From Planotetraspora phitsanulokensis (GTDB lineage Bacteria > Actinomycetota > Actinomycetes > Streptosporangiales > Streptosporangiaceae): a stretch of DNA of 54,703 bases. Where the stretch lies: assembly GCF_016863295.1 (NCBI RefSeq), contig NZ_BOOP01000056.1:1-54703 (forward strand), given 5' to 3'. Every line of letters begins with the position of its first letter. The first letter of the stretch is position 1. Position numbers and translations under genes: made by a program. Under the pieces are notes generated by a model. It was not told the DNA's origin, did no database searches, and worked only from the letters and a program-made list of their open reading frames with translations. This document shows positions 41,807-50,238 of this stretch, one piece after another.

Positions 41807-42565
41807 GTGCTGCCTATTCCGGCCAACGAACTCAATGGCTCGGGCACGCTCGGGCCGTACTGGAACTTTTATCACGCGGTCGTCGCCGAGCAGTTGCGCC
41901 AATGGCTTCCCGGCAGCCCGTCGTTGCTGGTCGACCTCTCCGGAGGCCGGGGCCGGTGGCCGGCCCAGGCCGCCCGCGCCGGCCACCGGGTCATCGAGGT
42001 CATCGACTTCCGCAGGCCGATCGAGCCGTGGCTCAGGGACGCCTCCGACCTGACCCAGAAGGTCCGCGCCGACAACCTCGCGTTCCTCCCCGACGCCAGC
42101 GTCGACGCGGTGATCGCCGAGGAGCGCATGTTGTCGGTCGACCTCATGGCCGAGTCGGTGATCGAGGACATGGCCCGCGTGCTGAAGCCCGGCGGCCGCG
42201 CCCTGTTGTGCGTCGACTCGCTCGTCCTGGGCATGGCCATCCTCGCCGAGCAGAACTACTGGGCCCATCTGTGCCAGACGGGCGAGGTCATGCTCATCCC
42301 CTGGCCGGACGGCAGCATCACCCGGTGCTTCACCAGCACGCAGGTCCGCGAACTGGTCACCGGCGCCGGGCTCGAGGTGGAGTGGGTCCGCCCGAGGACG
42401 GTCCTGTCCCCCTCCATGGTCGATCGCGTGCTCGGCTCGGGCGGGCGGTCGCTCGCGTGGCTGGTCCGCACCGAGCTCGCGAGCCAGCCGGACGACGACG
42501 ACACCGTCGGCATCCACCTGGTCGCCAGCGCCCGCAAGCCGCTCAGGGCCGCGGCGCAGACCTAG
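41807..42565 (+). CDS. Class I SAM-dependent methyltransferase
   Basis: A 252-residue Rossmann-fold protein. The SAM-site glycines are in [17 protein letters not shown], with an acidic residue ending strand 2 (VIEVIDF) and a typical motif III-IV region ([21 protein letters not shown]). The substrate is unknown. GTG 41807 has GGAG 6 nt upstream. It diverges from sigR and is convergent with the DksA-like gene, 8 bp away. The gene may respond to oxidative stress if it uses the shared spacer. Confidence 0.75.
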   Translation: MLPIPANELNGSGTLGPYWNFYHAVVAEQLRQWLPGSPSLLVDLSGGRGRWPAQAARAGHRVIEVIDFRRPIEPWLRDASDLTQKVRADNLAFLPDASVDAVIAEERMLSVDLMAESVIEDMARVLKPGGRALLCVDSLVLGMAILAEQNYWAHLCQTGEVMLIPWPDGSITRCFTSTQVRELVTGAGLEVEWVRPRTVLSPSMVDRVLGSGGRSLAWLVRTELASQPDDDDTVGIHLVASARKPLRAAAQT

Positions 42566-42573
42566 GCGCGGAT

Positions 42574-42906
42574 CTAGCGGCGGCGCTCGCGCTTCGACTG
42601 GCACTGGACGCAGCGGGCCGCTTCCGGCCGCGCCTCCAGCCTGCCCTCGGGGACGGGGGCGGCGCAGTCCACGCACCGCCCGTAGCCGCCCTGGTCGATC
42701 CGGACGAGGGCGTCCTGGACCTCCTTGCGCTGCCGCGACGCGACGTCCAGCATGGCCCGCGTCCGGTCGGCGTCGGTGAGGTCGGCCCCGGCGTCGGCGG
42801 CCGATCGTTCCGGCACGGCGACCGGGTCGCCTTTCAGCACCCTGATCGAACGGTCGAGCTCTTCGAGCATGACTTCCAGGCGCATACGCGCGGTCGCGAC
42901 ATCCAC
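42574..42906 (-). CDS. TraR/DksA family zinc-finger protein
   Basis: A 110-residue protein: an N-terminal coiled-coil hairpin (about 1-70, [34 protein letters not shown]) and a C4 zinc finger (GYGRCVDC, then ARCVQCQ). DksA-family proteins insert the coiled coil into the RNA polymerase secondary channel. In actinobacteria such proteins are often short RNA-polymerase-binding or ribosome-linked factors. The start codon is GTG. Convergent with the methyltransferase. Confidence 0.85.
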   Translation of the reverse strand: MDVATARMRLEVMLEELDRSIRVLKGDPVAVPERSAADAGADLTDADRTRAMLDVASRQRKEVQDALVRIDQGGYGRCVDCAAPVPEGRLEARPEAARCVQCQSKRERRR

Positions 42907-43043
42907 GAATCCGCACCTCCGGGAGCGTGGGGAACACCCGCCGAGGAGCCCCGGTCTCCCGACAGGTCGGCATTTATTACGGCGTGGTGAACCGCTTTCG
43001 TTACCGGATGCCCGTTCGACGTCCGACTTACACCAATGGATTT

Positions 43044-43814
43044 CTAGAAAAGCGCGTCCGCATCCCCGCCGTTTCCCGATTCCTTGCCGATCGGCGCCGC
43101 CGGCTCGACCAGATCGGGGCCGTTGTTGCGCACGTTGTTCACCTCGGTGGAGACGGGATACGCCTCGAGCCTGTCGGGGCTGGCGGGGACCAGCAGTTTC
43201 GCCGGGTCCTCAAGCCGGGGGTCGAGCCATTCCGCCCAGCGGCCGCGCTCGACCATCATCGGCATGCGGTCGTGAATGCGGCCCAGTTCGTCTTCGGCCG
43301 ACGTGGTGATCACCGTGCACGTGCACAGCCATTTCAGGGGATCGTCGTCCGCCCGCCCCGGGTCCTTCCAGAACTCGTACAGCCCGGCCATCGCGAGCAC
43401 TCCGCCGTCCGCCGGATGGATGAAATAGGGCTGCTTCTTCTTCTCCTCCGTTGGCATCCACTCGAAATAGCCGTCGGCGGGCAGGAGACACCGCCTCGAG
43501 GCGAACGCCTTGCGAAACGCGGGTTTGTCCCCCACGGTCTCGATCCGCGCGTTGATGAGCCGCGAGCCGATCGACGGATCCTTCGCCCAGCTCGGGACCA
43601 ACCCCCAGCGGACCACGCGCAACTGCCGCACCGGCCGTCCCGAACGGCTCCCGTCCTCGCCCCTTGGCACGCGGCTCATGACCGCGTAGACCTCCTTGGT
43701 GGGAGCCACGTTGTAGTCGGGCCCGAGCTCCTGGTCGGGGGCGCCGTCGAGCTCGACCTCGAACTCCTCGAGAAGATCGTGCTTCTTCCGCGCCGACGCA
43801 TATCTCCCGCACAT
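43044..43814 (-). CDS. SOS response-associated peptidase (SRAP/YedK)
   Basis: A 256-residue SRAP protein that starts MCGRY; Cys2 is the catalytic residue that cross-links to abasic sites after the Met is removed. Other conserved points are NVAPT, WGLVPSWAKD, NARIET, RCLLPADGYFEW and the histidine in GRIHDRMP. The ATG at 43814 is fixed by Cys2. SRAP proteins protect abasic sites in single-stranded DNA. The adjacent aroA is divergent, as recalled for Rv3226c/Rv3227. Confidence 0.93.
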   Translation of the reverse strand: MCGRYASARKKHDLLEEFEVELDGAPDQELGPDYNVAPTKEVYAVMSRVPRGEDGSRSGRPVRQLRVVRWGLVPSWAKDPSIGSRLINARIETVGDKPAFRKAFASRRCLLPADGYFEWMPTEEKKKQPYFIHPADGGVLAMAGLYEFWKDPGRADDDPLKWLCTCTVITTSAEDELGRIHDRMPMMVERGRWAEWLDPRLEDPAKLLVPASPDRLEAYPVSTEVNNVRNNGPDLVEPAAPIGKESGNGGDADALF

Positions 43815-43888
43815 GTCTTCCAGACTGCCATTTCCGCCCCATGCGCGCGCCGTACGGGCTCCTGGGGGCACGACGATAGGCTTCTGGC

Positions 43889-45193
43889 ATGGTCACACCG
43901 CACTCCGCCTCCACGGGCCCAGAGGCGCTCTGGACGGCCCCGGCCGCGACCGGCCCGGTCCGGGCGACCGTCCGCCTGCCCGGATCCAAGTCGGTGACCA
44001 ACCGTGCGCTGCTCCTCGCCGCGCTGGCCGACGCGCCCAGCCGGGTACGGCTGGCGCTGCGCAGCCGGGACGCGGATCTGATGGTGGCAGCCCTGCGGTC
44101 CCTCGGCGCCGAGATGACCTCCTCCGGCGAGAGCGGCTCGAGCGTGGACTGGGCGATCATCCCGCGGCCCGTCAGGGGCGGCGTGTCGATCGACGTGGGG
44201 CTGGCCGGCACGGTCATGCGGTTCGCGCCAGCGGTGGCCGCGCTCGCGGACGGCCCGGTGCGCTTCGACGGCGACCCGGCCGCGCGCAAGCGGCCCATGG
44301 GCCCGATCCTGGGGGCCCTGCGCGCCCTGGGGGCGTCCGTCGACGCCGACGCCCTGCCGTTCACCGTCCGCGGGCCGATCTCTGGCGGAGAGGTGGTCCT
44401 CGACGCCTCCACCTCCTCCCAGATGGTCTCGGGCCTGCTCCTGGCGGGCGCCCGCTTCGACAAGGGCGTGACCGTACGGCACAGCGGACCCCCGGTCCCG
44501 TCGATGCCCCACATCGAGATGACCGTCCACATGTTGCGGCAGGCCGGCGTCGAGGTGGACGACTCCGGAGCCGACGTGTGGCGGGTGGAGCCCGGGCCGA
44601 TCAGGGCGCACGACGTGGACGTCGAGCCCGACCTGTCCAACGCGGCGCCGTTCCTCGCCGGAGCGCTCGTCACCGGCGGCACGGTCGTCGTCCCCGGCTG
44701 GCCGGAGGAGACCACGCAGGGCGGCGACCAGCTCCGCGACCTGCTGGAGCGGATGGGCGCGACGGTGACCCGGGTCCCCGAGGGCCTCCAGGTGACGGGC
44801 TCCGGGCGGATACGAGGCATCGAGGCCGATCTGCACGAGGTGAGCGAGCTGACGCCGACCATCGCGGCGCTGGCCGCCCTCGCCGACTCGCCCTCCCGCA
44901 TCAGCGGCGTCGCCCACATCCGCGGACACGAGACCGACCGCATCGCCGCGCTCGCCACGGAGATCAACAACCTCGGAGGCGACGCCCGCGAGACGGCGGA
45001 CGGTCTGGAGATCCACCCTCGGCCGCTGTCGGGCGGGGTCTTCCACTCCTACGACGACCACCGGATGGCGACGGCCGGCGCCGTGATCGGGCTGGCCGTG
45101 CCCGGCGTCCAGGTGGAGAACATCGCGACCACGGGGAAGACCCTTCCGGAGTTCCCGAGCATGTGGGCCGCCATGCTGGGCGGCGCGCGATGA
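43889..45193 (+). CDS. aroA: 3-phosphoshikimate 1-carboxyvinyltransferase (EPSP synthase)
   Basis: A 434-residue EPSP synthase of the shikimate pathway, joining shikimate 3-phosphate and phosphoenolpyruvate. Seen are [16 protein letters not shown], the glycine-rich [34 protein letters not shown] and the [11 protein letters not shown] segment. TAGGCT is 6 nt before the ATG and no ribosome binding site is present, so translation is probably leaderless. rsgA follows 43 bp on. Confidence 0.95.
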   Translation: MVTPHSASTGPEALWTAPAATGPVRATVRLPGSKSVTNRALLLAALADAPSRVRLALRSRDADLMVAALRSLGAEMTSSGESGSSVDWAIIPRPVRGGVSIDVGLAGTVMRFAPAVAALADGPVRFDGDPAARKRPMGPILGALRALGASVDADALPFTVRGPISGGEVVLDASTSSQMVSGLLLAGARFDKGVTVRHSGPPVPSMPHIEMTVHMLRQAGVEVDDSGADVWRVEPGPIRAHDVDVEPDLSNAAPFLAGALVTGGTVVVPGWPEETTQGGDQLRDLLERMGATVTRVPEGLQVTGSGRIRGIEADLHEVSELTPTIAALAALADSPSRISGVAHIRGHETDRIAALATEINNLGGDARETADGLEIHPRPLSGGVFHSYDDHRMATAGAVIGLAVPGVQVENIATTGKTLPEFPSMWAAMLGGAR

Positions 45194-45236
45194 GAGGGCC
45201 TCGCCCGGCGACCGGCCCCGCGAGCGGCGCTCACGG

Positions 45237-46328
45237 GTGCGCGAGACGATCGGGGCGCGGGCGCTGAGAAAACGGCAGTACGACGAGGACGACGTCAGGG
45301 TGAGACCGGGCAAGGGATCCCGGCCCCGGACGCGGGTCCGCCCTGCCCACGACGAGGCCGTCGAGGGTTTCGTCGTCGCCGTCGACCGGGGCCGTTACAC
45401 CTGCCTCGTCGGAGCGGGCATCCCTCGGATTGACGGCGACGGGCAGGCCGCGCGCCGAGTGAAGGGATCTGCCCGGCGCTCAGGGAAGGACGACAGGACC
45501 CTCGTCGTCGCGATGAAGGCCAGGGAACTGGGCCGCAAGGGCATCGTCGTCGGAGACCGCGTCGCGATCGTGGGCGACGTGACGGGCCGCCCCGACACGC
45601 TCGCGCGGATCGTGCGCGTGGAGGAGCGCGGCTCGATGTTGCGCCGCAGCGCCGACGACACCGACGACATCGAGCGGCCGATCGTGGCCAACGCCGACCA
45701 ACTCGTCATCGTCACGGCGCTGGCCGACCCGCCGCCGCGCCCCCGGATGATCGATCGGATGCTCGTCGCCGCCTTCGACGCGGACATCGATCCGCTGTTG
45801 TGCCTCACGAAGGCCGACCTCGCGGCGCCCGACGAGCTGGTGTCCCTCTACGAGCCGCTCGGCGTGCCGTACGTGGTCGTGGAGAAGGGCAGCCCGCTCG
45901 GCGAGCTGCGCGAACGGGTGAGCGACCGGATCAGCGTGCTCGTCGGGCACTCAGGCGTGGGGAAGTCGACGCTGGTCAACGCCCTGGTGCCGGATGCCCG
46001 CCGCGCGGTGTCGCACGTCAACGCCGTGACCGGCAGGGGGCGGCACACCTCCACGTCGGCGGTCGCGCTCGAGCTGCCCGAGGGCGGCTGGATCATCGAC
46101 ACGCCCGGGGTACGCAGCTTCGGCCTCGCCCACGTCGCCATGGAGACCGTGCTCGCCGCCTTCCCCGACTTCAACGAGGCCGCGGTCGACTGCCCCAAGG
46201 GCTGCACCCATCTCGGGGACGGCTGCGCGCTGGACCGCTTCGTCGTGGATGGCCCCGGGGACCCCGCGCGCCTGGAGTCGCTCAGGCGGCTGCTTGCCAG
46301 CCGCGAGGGGTCCGCGGACGACGACTGA
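45237..46328 (+). CDS. rsgA: Small ribosomal subunit biogenesis GTPase RsgA
   Basis: A 363-residue circularly permuted GTPase: OB-fold first (about 45-130), then G4 (LTKADL) before G1 (GHSGVGKSTLVN) and G3 (DTPGVRSFG), and a C-terminal zinc motif CPKGCTHLGDGC. It helps mature the 30S subunit. Start chosen at GTG 45237 with little ribosome binding site, so expression may depend on coupling to aroA 43 bp upstream. Confidence 0.92.
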   Translation: MRETIGARALRKRQYDEDDVRVRPGKGSRPRTRVRPAHDEAVEGFVVAVDRGRYTCLVGAGIPRIDGDGQAARRVKGSARRSGKDDRTLVVAMKARELGRKGIVVGDRVAIVGDVTGRPDTLARIVRVEERGSMLRRSADDTDDIERPIVANADQLVIVTALADPPPRPRMIDRMLVAAFDADIDPLLCLTKADLAAPDELVSLYEPLGVPYVVVEKGSPLGELRERVSDRISVLVGHSGVGKSTLVNALVPDARRAVSHVNAVTGRGRHTSTSAVALELPEGGWIIDTPGVRSFGLAHVAMETVLAAFPDFNEAAVDCPKGCTHLGDGCALDRFVVDGPGDPARLESLRRLLASREGSADDD

Positions 46329-46343
46329 TCGGCCTGCGGCCGG

Positions 46344-46781
46344 TCAGCGGTTGGGGCGGAGCGTCCACGAGACGGTCACCTCGGACACGACGGTCCCCGC
46401 CGCGTCACGGATGTCGACCGCCACGTCGAACTCCGGCCGCTCTCCGGCGTCGAGCCGGGCGACGACCTCGTCGCGGTCGGCCCGCAGGGTCGCCGACGCC
46501 GTCACCTCGCCCTTGGCCAGCTTGAGGTAGCGGACCGCGGCCACCGTCGCCAGCGGCACGGCCCGGGACAGCTGGTCGCCGAACGCCGAGAGCATGGCGG
46601 CCCCGGAGGCCGACTCCGCGAGCGAGAACAGGGCGCCGGCGTGCGGGCCGCCCACGTGGTTGTGCAGGTCGTCGCGGTCGGGAAGACGGGCCACGGCGGT
46701 GCCGGTTCCGACCGAGTCGAAGGTGACGCCGAGCAGACGCGCGAAGGGGACGCTGTCGAGGAGGAATGCGGCGATGTCCAT
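46344..46781 (-). CDS. Hotdog-fold thioesterase-like protein (DUF4442)
   Basis: A 145-residue hotdog protein (LHNHVGGPHAGALFSLAESASGAAM; the HxGALFSLAE helix is typical of DUF4442/YiiD). Substrate unknown, probably a long-chain acyl thioester. TAACAT is 6 nt before the ATG without ribosome binding site (leaderless). Convergent with rsgA, 15 bp away; divergent from hisN, where a second leaderless start lies 80 bp away. Confidence 0.78.
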   Translation of the reverse strand: MDIAAFLLDSVPFARLLGVTFDSVGTGTAVARLPDRDDLHNHVGGPHAGALFSLAESASGAAMLSAFGDQLSRAVPLATVAAVRYLKLAKGEVTASATLRADRDEVVARLDAGERPEFDVAVDIRDAAGTVVSEVTVSWTLRPNR

Positions 46782-46787
46782 GATCAG

Positions 46788-46861
46788 ATGTTACCGATGA
46801 GTATGTTTTGGAGCGATCCGGGCCTGATGTAAGCGGGGTCCGGCACGATAACTTGGGGCCT
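46788..46861. promoter_or_regulatory. Divergent leaderless promoter pair
   Basis: TAACAT on the minus strand (46793-46788) is 6 nt before the ATG at 46781, and TAACTT on the plus strand (46849-46854) is 7 nt before the GTG at 46862. Neither gene has a ribosome binding site. Confidence 0.55.
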
Positions 46862-47647
46862 GTGACGGGATACAGCGACGACCTGCGACTCGCGCACGTG
46901 ATGGCGGACGCCGCCGACGACATCACGATGCGCCGCTTCAAGGCCGTGGACCTGAAGGTCGACACCAAGCCCGACCTCACCCCGGTCAGCGACGCCGACA
47001 GGGCCGTCGAGGAGGCCATCCGCGGCACGCTGCGGCGGGCCCGCCCCCGTGACGCGGTCGTCGGCGAGGAGTTCGGCCGCACCGGCTACGGCATGCGGTC
47101 GTGGGTCATCGACCCCATCGACGGCACGAAGAACTACGTGCGCGGCGTCCCCGTGTGGGCCACCCTCATCGCGCTGATGGAGGAGGGCAAGGTCGTCGTC
47201 GGCGTCGTCTCCGCCCCCGCCCTCGGACGGCGCTGGTGGGCCGCCAGGGACGGCGGCTCCTGGACCGGACGCAGCCTGACCAAGGCGTCCCGCTGCCGCG
47301 TGTCGGAGGTCGGTCGCATCGGCGACGCCTCCTTCGCCTTCTCCGACCTGGAGGAATGGGAGAAGGACGACCGGCTCGACGGGTTCCTCGACCTCACCAG
47401 GCAGGTCTGGCGCAGCCGCGGCTACGGCGACTTCTGGTCGCACATGATGGTCGCGGAAGGATCGGTGGACATCTCCGCCGAGCCCGAACTGTCCCCCTGG
47501 GACATGGCGGCGCTCACCGTGATCGTCGAGGAGGCGGGCGGCACCTGCACCGCCCTCGACGGCACCGGCCCTCTCGACACCGGCAGCATGGTCTGCACGA
47601 ACGGCCTGCTCCACGGTGAGGTGCTCAAACGCCTCTCACGCCCCTGA
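46862..47647 (+). CDS. hisN: Histidinol-phosphatase, inositol monophosphatase family
   Basis: A 261-residue IMPase-fold phosphatase with VVGEEFG, the metal motif WVIDPIDGTKNYVRG and the WD motif SPWDMAALTVIVEEAGG. The protein agrees with actinobacterial HisN (histidine biosynthesis); inositol-phosphate or fructose-bisphosphate activity cannot be excluded. GTG 46862 lies 7 nt after TAACTT, with no ribosome binding site. A perfect hairpin follows the stop codon. Confidence 0.85.
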   Translation: MTGYSDDLRLAHVMADAADDITMRRFKAVDLKVDTKPDLTPVSDADRAVEEAIRGTLRRARPRDAVVGEEFGRTGYGMRSWVIDPIDGTKNYVRGVPVWATLIALMEEGKVVVGVVSAPALGRRWWAARDGGSWTGRSLTKASRCRVSEVGRIGDASFAFSDLEEWEKDDRLDGFLDLTRQVWRSRGYGDFWSHMMVAEGSVDISAEPELSPWDMAALTVIVEEAGGTCTALDGTGPLDTGSMVCTNGLLHGEVLKRLSRP

Positions 47648-47654
47648 CCGTCGC

Positions 47655-47697
47655 TGCGGCTGTCACTGCGGCCGTCGCAGTGACCGCCACAGCCGCC
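47655..47697. terminator. Bidirectional terminator hisN / fructosamine kinase
   Basis: GTCACTGCG-GCCGT-CGCAGTGAC (47662-47684) is a perfect 9-bp stem, and flanking GCGGCT/AGCCGC can extend it. It fills the 51-bp gap between two convergent genes. Confidence 0.65.
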
Positions 47698-47698
47698 G

Positions 47699-48520
47699 TC
47701 ACAGTGCGAGCACCTCGGACGCGGCCGTGAGCAGGCTGCCCCGGTAGGCATCGCCGTACAGGCAGACGTGCACGGCGAGCGGGTGAAGCTGATGCAGCGG
47801 CACCCGCTCCCGCCAGCCGGCGGCCGGCGGGGCGGCCTCCCGGTACGCGCCCAGGATCGTGGCGAGGTGCGGCGCTCCGAAGAGCGCGAGCATGGCGAGG
47901 TCGGTCTCCCGATGACCCCCGTGCGCCGCCGGGTCGACCAGCGCGACACGCCCGGGCGCCGAGTCACCCGTGTCCGGCGGGGCGGCCCACATCAGGTTGC
48001 CGTTCCAGAGGTCGCCGTGGATGCGGGCGGGCGGCTCCGCCGGGCCCGACACCTCCTCCACGCGGTCGCAGGCCTCCTCGACCAGGTCGACGTCCGCCGT
48101 CGACAACGCCCCGGCGTCGCGGGCCCGCCGTACGAACGGGAGGACGCGCTGGGAGGTGTAGAAGGTCGGCCAGTCGGGAGCCGGTCCGTTGTCCATGGGC
48201 AGTTCGGCGATGGAGCCGGGCCACGGGGCGCCGAAGCCCTCCGCCCCCGCGGCGTGGAGGGCGGCGAGCTCGTGACCGAACCGTTCGGCCGCGGCCGCCG
48301 TCGCCGGCGCCGTCTCGATCCACTCCAGCACGAGGGTGTCGCCGTCCGCCTCGACGACCTCGGGCACGGCCACGGCTGCCGGCTCGGCGAGCCAGCGGAG
48401 CCCGGCGGCCTCGGCGGTGAAGTCGGCGCCCTTCTTGACGAAGACCCGCCGCCCGTCGCCGGCGACGGCTTCATGGAGGGTCCAGGCGTGACTCGTGCCG
48501 AGATCTTTAGTGATCTTCAA
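47699..48520 (-). CDS. Fructosamine kinase family protein
   Basis: A 273-residue kinase-like fold protein with the catalytic segment RIHGDLWNGNLMW and the metal aspartate in VALVDPAAHGGHRETDLAM. It matches fructosamine/ketosamine 3-kinases, which start removal of sugar adducts from proteins. The only plausible start is TTG 48520, which overlaps the last 14 bp of the phosphatase gene upstream, so translation is probably coupled. No ATG or GTG is available near the domain start. Confidence 0.85.
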   Translation of the reverse strand: MKITKDLGTSHAWTLHEAVAGDGRRVFVKKGADFTAEAAGLRWLAEPAAVAVPEVVEADGDTLVLEWIETAPATAAAAERFGHELAALHAAGAEGFGAPWPGSIAELPMDNGPAPDWPTFYTSQRVLPFVRRARDAGALSTADVDLVEEACDRVEEVSGPAEPPARIHGDLWNGNLMWAAPPDTGDSAPGRVALVDPAAHGGHRETDLAMLALFGAPHLATILGAYREAAPPAAGWRERVPLHQLHPLAVHVCLYGDAYRGSLLTAASEVLAL

Positions 48521-48965
48521 GGTACTTCGCCAGCCCCTCGGACGCGGCCTCGACCATGACAAGCACGTCGGTGAAGCCCTGCCTCCCGTCGTAGTAGGGG
48601 TCGGGCACCTCGGCCCCCTCGGGGGCGTCGGGGTCGAACGAGCGGAACAGCCGCACATCGGCGCCGGACGGGGCCATCCGCCGCACGGCCCGCAGATTGT
48701 CCCGGTCCATCACGAGGACGAGGTCGCGCTCGGCGAACCAGGCGGGGTCGAACTGGCGGGCACGATGGGAGTCGCCGTCGTAACCGTGCTCGGCGAGCGT
48801 GGCCAGAGCACGCTCGTCCATGGGCTCGCCCGCGTGCCAGCCGCCGGTGCCCGCACTGTCCACGAGCACGTCAAGGCCCCTTTCCTCGAGCGTCCGCCTC
48901 AAAACGATCTCGGCCATCGGTGACCGGCAGATGTTGCCCATGCAGACCAGACATATGCGCTTCAT
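48507..48965 (-). CDS. Low-molecular-weight protein tyrosine phosphatase
   Basis: A 152-residue phosphatase with the P-loop CLVCMGNICRSPM (C(X)5R) at the N-terminus and the acid/base aspartate in DPYYDGRQGF near residue 125. It belongs to the LMW-PTP family (PtpA type). Its 3' end overlaps the fructosamine kinase gene. In some actinobacteria this pairing suggests joint repair or dephosphorylation of glycated proteins, but that is speculation. The upstream region is the pst promoter region of the opposite strand. Confidence 0.9.
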   Translation of the reverse strand: MKRICLVCMGNICRSPMAEIVLRRTLEERGLDVLVDSAGTGGWHAGEPMDERALATLAEHGYDGDSHRARQFDPAWFAERDLVLVMDRDNLRAVRRMAPSGADVRLFRSFDPDAPEGAEVPDPYYDGRQGFTDVLVMVEAASEGLAKYLEDH

Positions 48966-49036
48966 GAATCAATGGTCCCGCACACCCGTCGTGACCTGCT
49001 CGTTATCTCCATCGATCACCACAAGAGACCGAGCGC

Positions 49037-49081
49037 GTTCACTGCTCGTTCACCTTTACCAAGGGATCCGGTCACCTTGGA
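49037..49081 (+). promoter_or_regulatory. PHO box upstream of pstS
   Basis: GTTCACTGCTC (49037-49047) and GTTCACCTTTA (49048-49058) are adjacent 11-bp direct repeats in the form of Streptomyces PhoP boxes. GGTCACCTTGG (about 49070-49080) is a third related unit. The site lies 46-90 bp before the pstS start codon. Confidence 0.75.
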
Positions 49082-49126
49082 TCTCTAGTGTCTTCGGCGA
49101 CGAGAAGACAAGCGGGAGGAATCACC

Positions 49127-50233
49127 GTGAAGTATGCAGGCCGGCTTGCCGCGGCCGCCATTATCGGCGTGTTTTCGCTCGCCGCATGCGGCACCGACGA
49201 CAACAGCGGCGACACTGGCACCTCGGCTGCCCCCTCGGGCGCTGCCACCGGCAGCAGCCTGTCGGGCACGATCAACGCCGCAGGCTCCTCGGCTCAGGCT
49301 AACGCGATGGACGAGTGGAAGAAGGGCTTCCAGTCGGCCAACAGCGGTGTGAGCATCAACTACAACCCGGCCGGCTCCGGCGCGGGTGTCCAGTCCTTCA
49401 TCCAGGGCACCGTCGCGTTCGCCGGCTCCGACTCGGCGCTCAACGACGAGAAGGGCGAGCCCGCCCAGGCCGACGCCCGCTGCAAGACCGGCAAGGCGAT
49501 CAACCTGCCCATGGTGATCGGCCCCGTCGCCGTCGTCTACAACCTCCCCGGTGTGGACGGCCTGCAGCTGTCGCCGAAGACCATCGGTGGCATCTTCAAC
49601 AGCAAGATCACCAAGTGGGACGACCCGGCCATCAAGGCCGACAACCCCGACGCCACGCTGCCCTCGACCGCCATCCAGGCGTTCCACCGCTCGGACGAGT
49701 CGGGCACCAGCGACAACTTCACCAAGTTCCTCAAGGCGACCGCCGACTGGCCGTACGAGCCGGGCAAGGCGTGGCCGGCCGAGGCCAAGGGCCAGGGCGC
49801 CAAGGGCTCGGACCAGATCGCCGCTTCGGTGAAGAGCACCGAGGGCGCGATCAGCTACGTCGAGCTCTCCTTCGCCGAGAACTCGAGCCTCCAGAAGTCC
49901 AAGGTCGCCAACGGCTCGGGCGAGTTCGTCGAGCTCACCCCGGAGAGCGCGGGCAAGACGGTCGAGGCCGCCCAGGTCGCGGGCACCGGCAACGACCTCA
50001 AGCTCAAGATCGACTACGCCACCAGCGCCGCGGGTGCCTACCCGATCGTCCTGGTGACCTACGAGATCACCTGTGAGAAGGGCCTGTCGGCCACGGACCT
50101 TCCGCTGGTCAAGTCCTTCCTCACCTACACGGCCAGCGACGCCGGCCAGCAGGCCCTGACCGGCCTGGGCTACGCCCCGCTGCCGGCCAGCCTCATCTCC
50201 AAGGTTCGCACCGCCGTCGAGGCGATCTCCTAG
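49127..50233 (+). CDS. pstS: Phosphate ABC transporter substrate-binding protein PstS
   Basis: A 368-residue lipoprotein: a signal peptide with lipobox SLAAC (Cys near residue 21), a short Ser/Thr/Gly linker, and a phosphate-binding domain with the AGSSAQANAMDEW and FAGSDSAL segments that contact phosphate. GTG 49127 has GGGAGG about 8 nt upstream. First gene of pstSCAB and the one nearest the PHO box, so strongly induced by phosphate starvation if PhoP is present. Confidence 0.95.
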   Translation: MKYAGRLAAAAIIGVFSLAACGTDDNSGDTGTSAAPSGAATGSSLSGTINAAGSSAQANAMDEWKKGFQSANSGVSINYNPAGSGAGVQSFIQGTVAFAGSDSALNDEKGEPAQADARCKTGKAINLPMVIGPVAVVYNLPGVDGLQLSPKTIGGIFNSKITKWDDPAIKADNPDATLPSTAIQAFHRSDESGTSDNFTKFLKATADWPYEPGKAWPAEAKGQGAKGSDQIAASVKSTEGAISYVELSFAENSSLQKSKVANGSGEFVELTPESAGKTVEAAQVAGTGNDLKLKIDYATSAAGAYPIVLVTYEITCEKGLSATDLPLVKSFLTYTASDAGQQALTGLGYAPLPASLISKVRTAVEAIS

Positions 50234-50238
50234 CCCTG

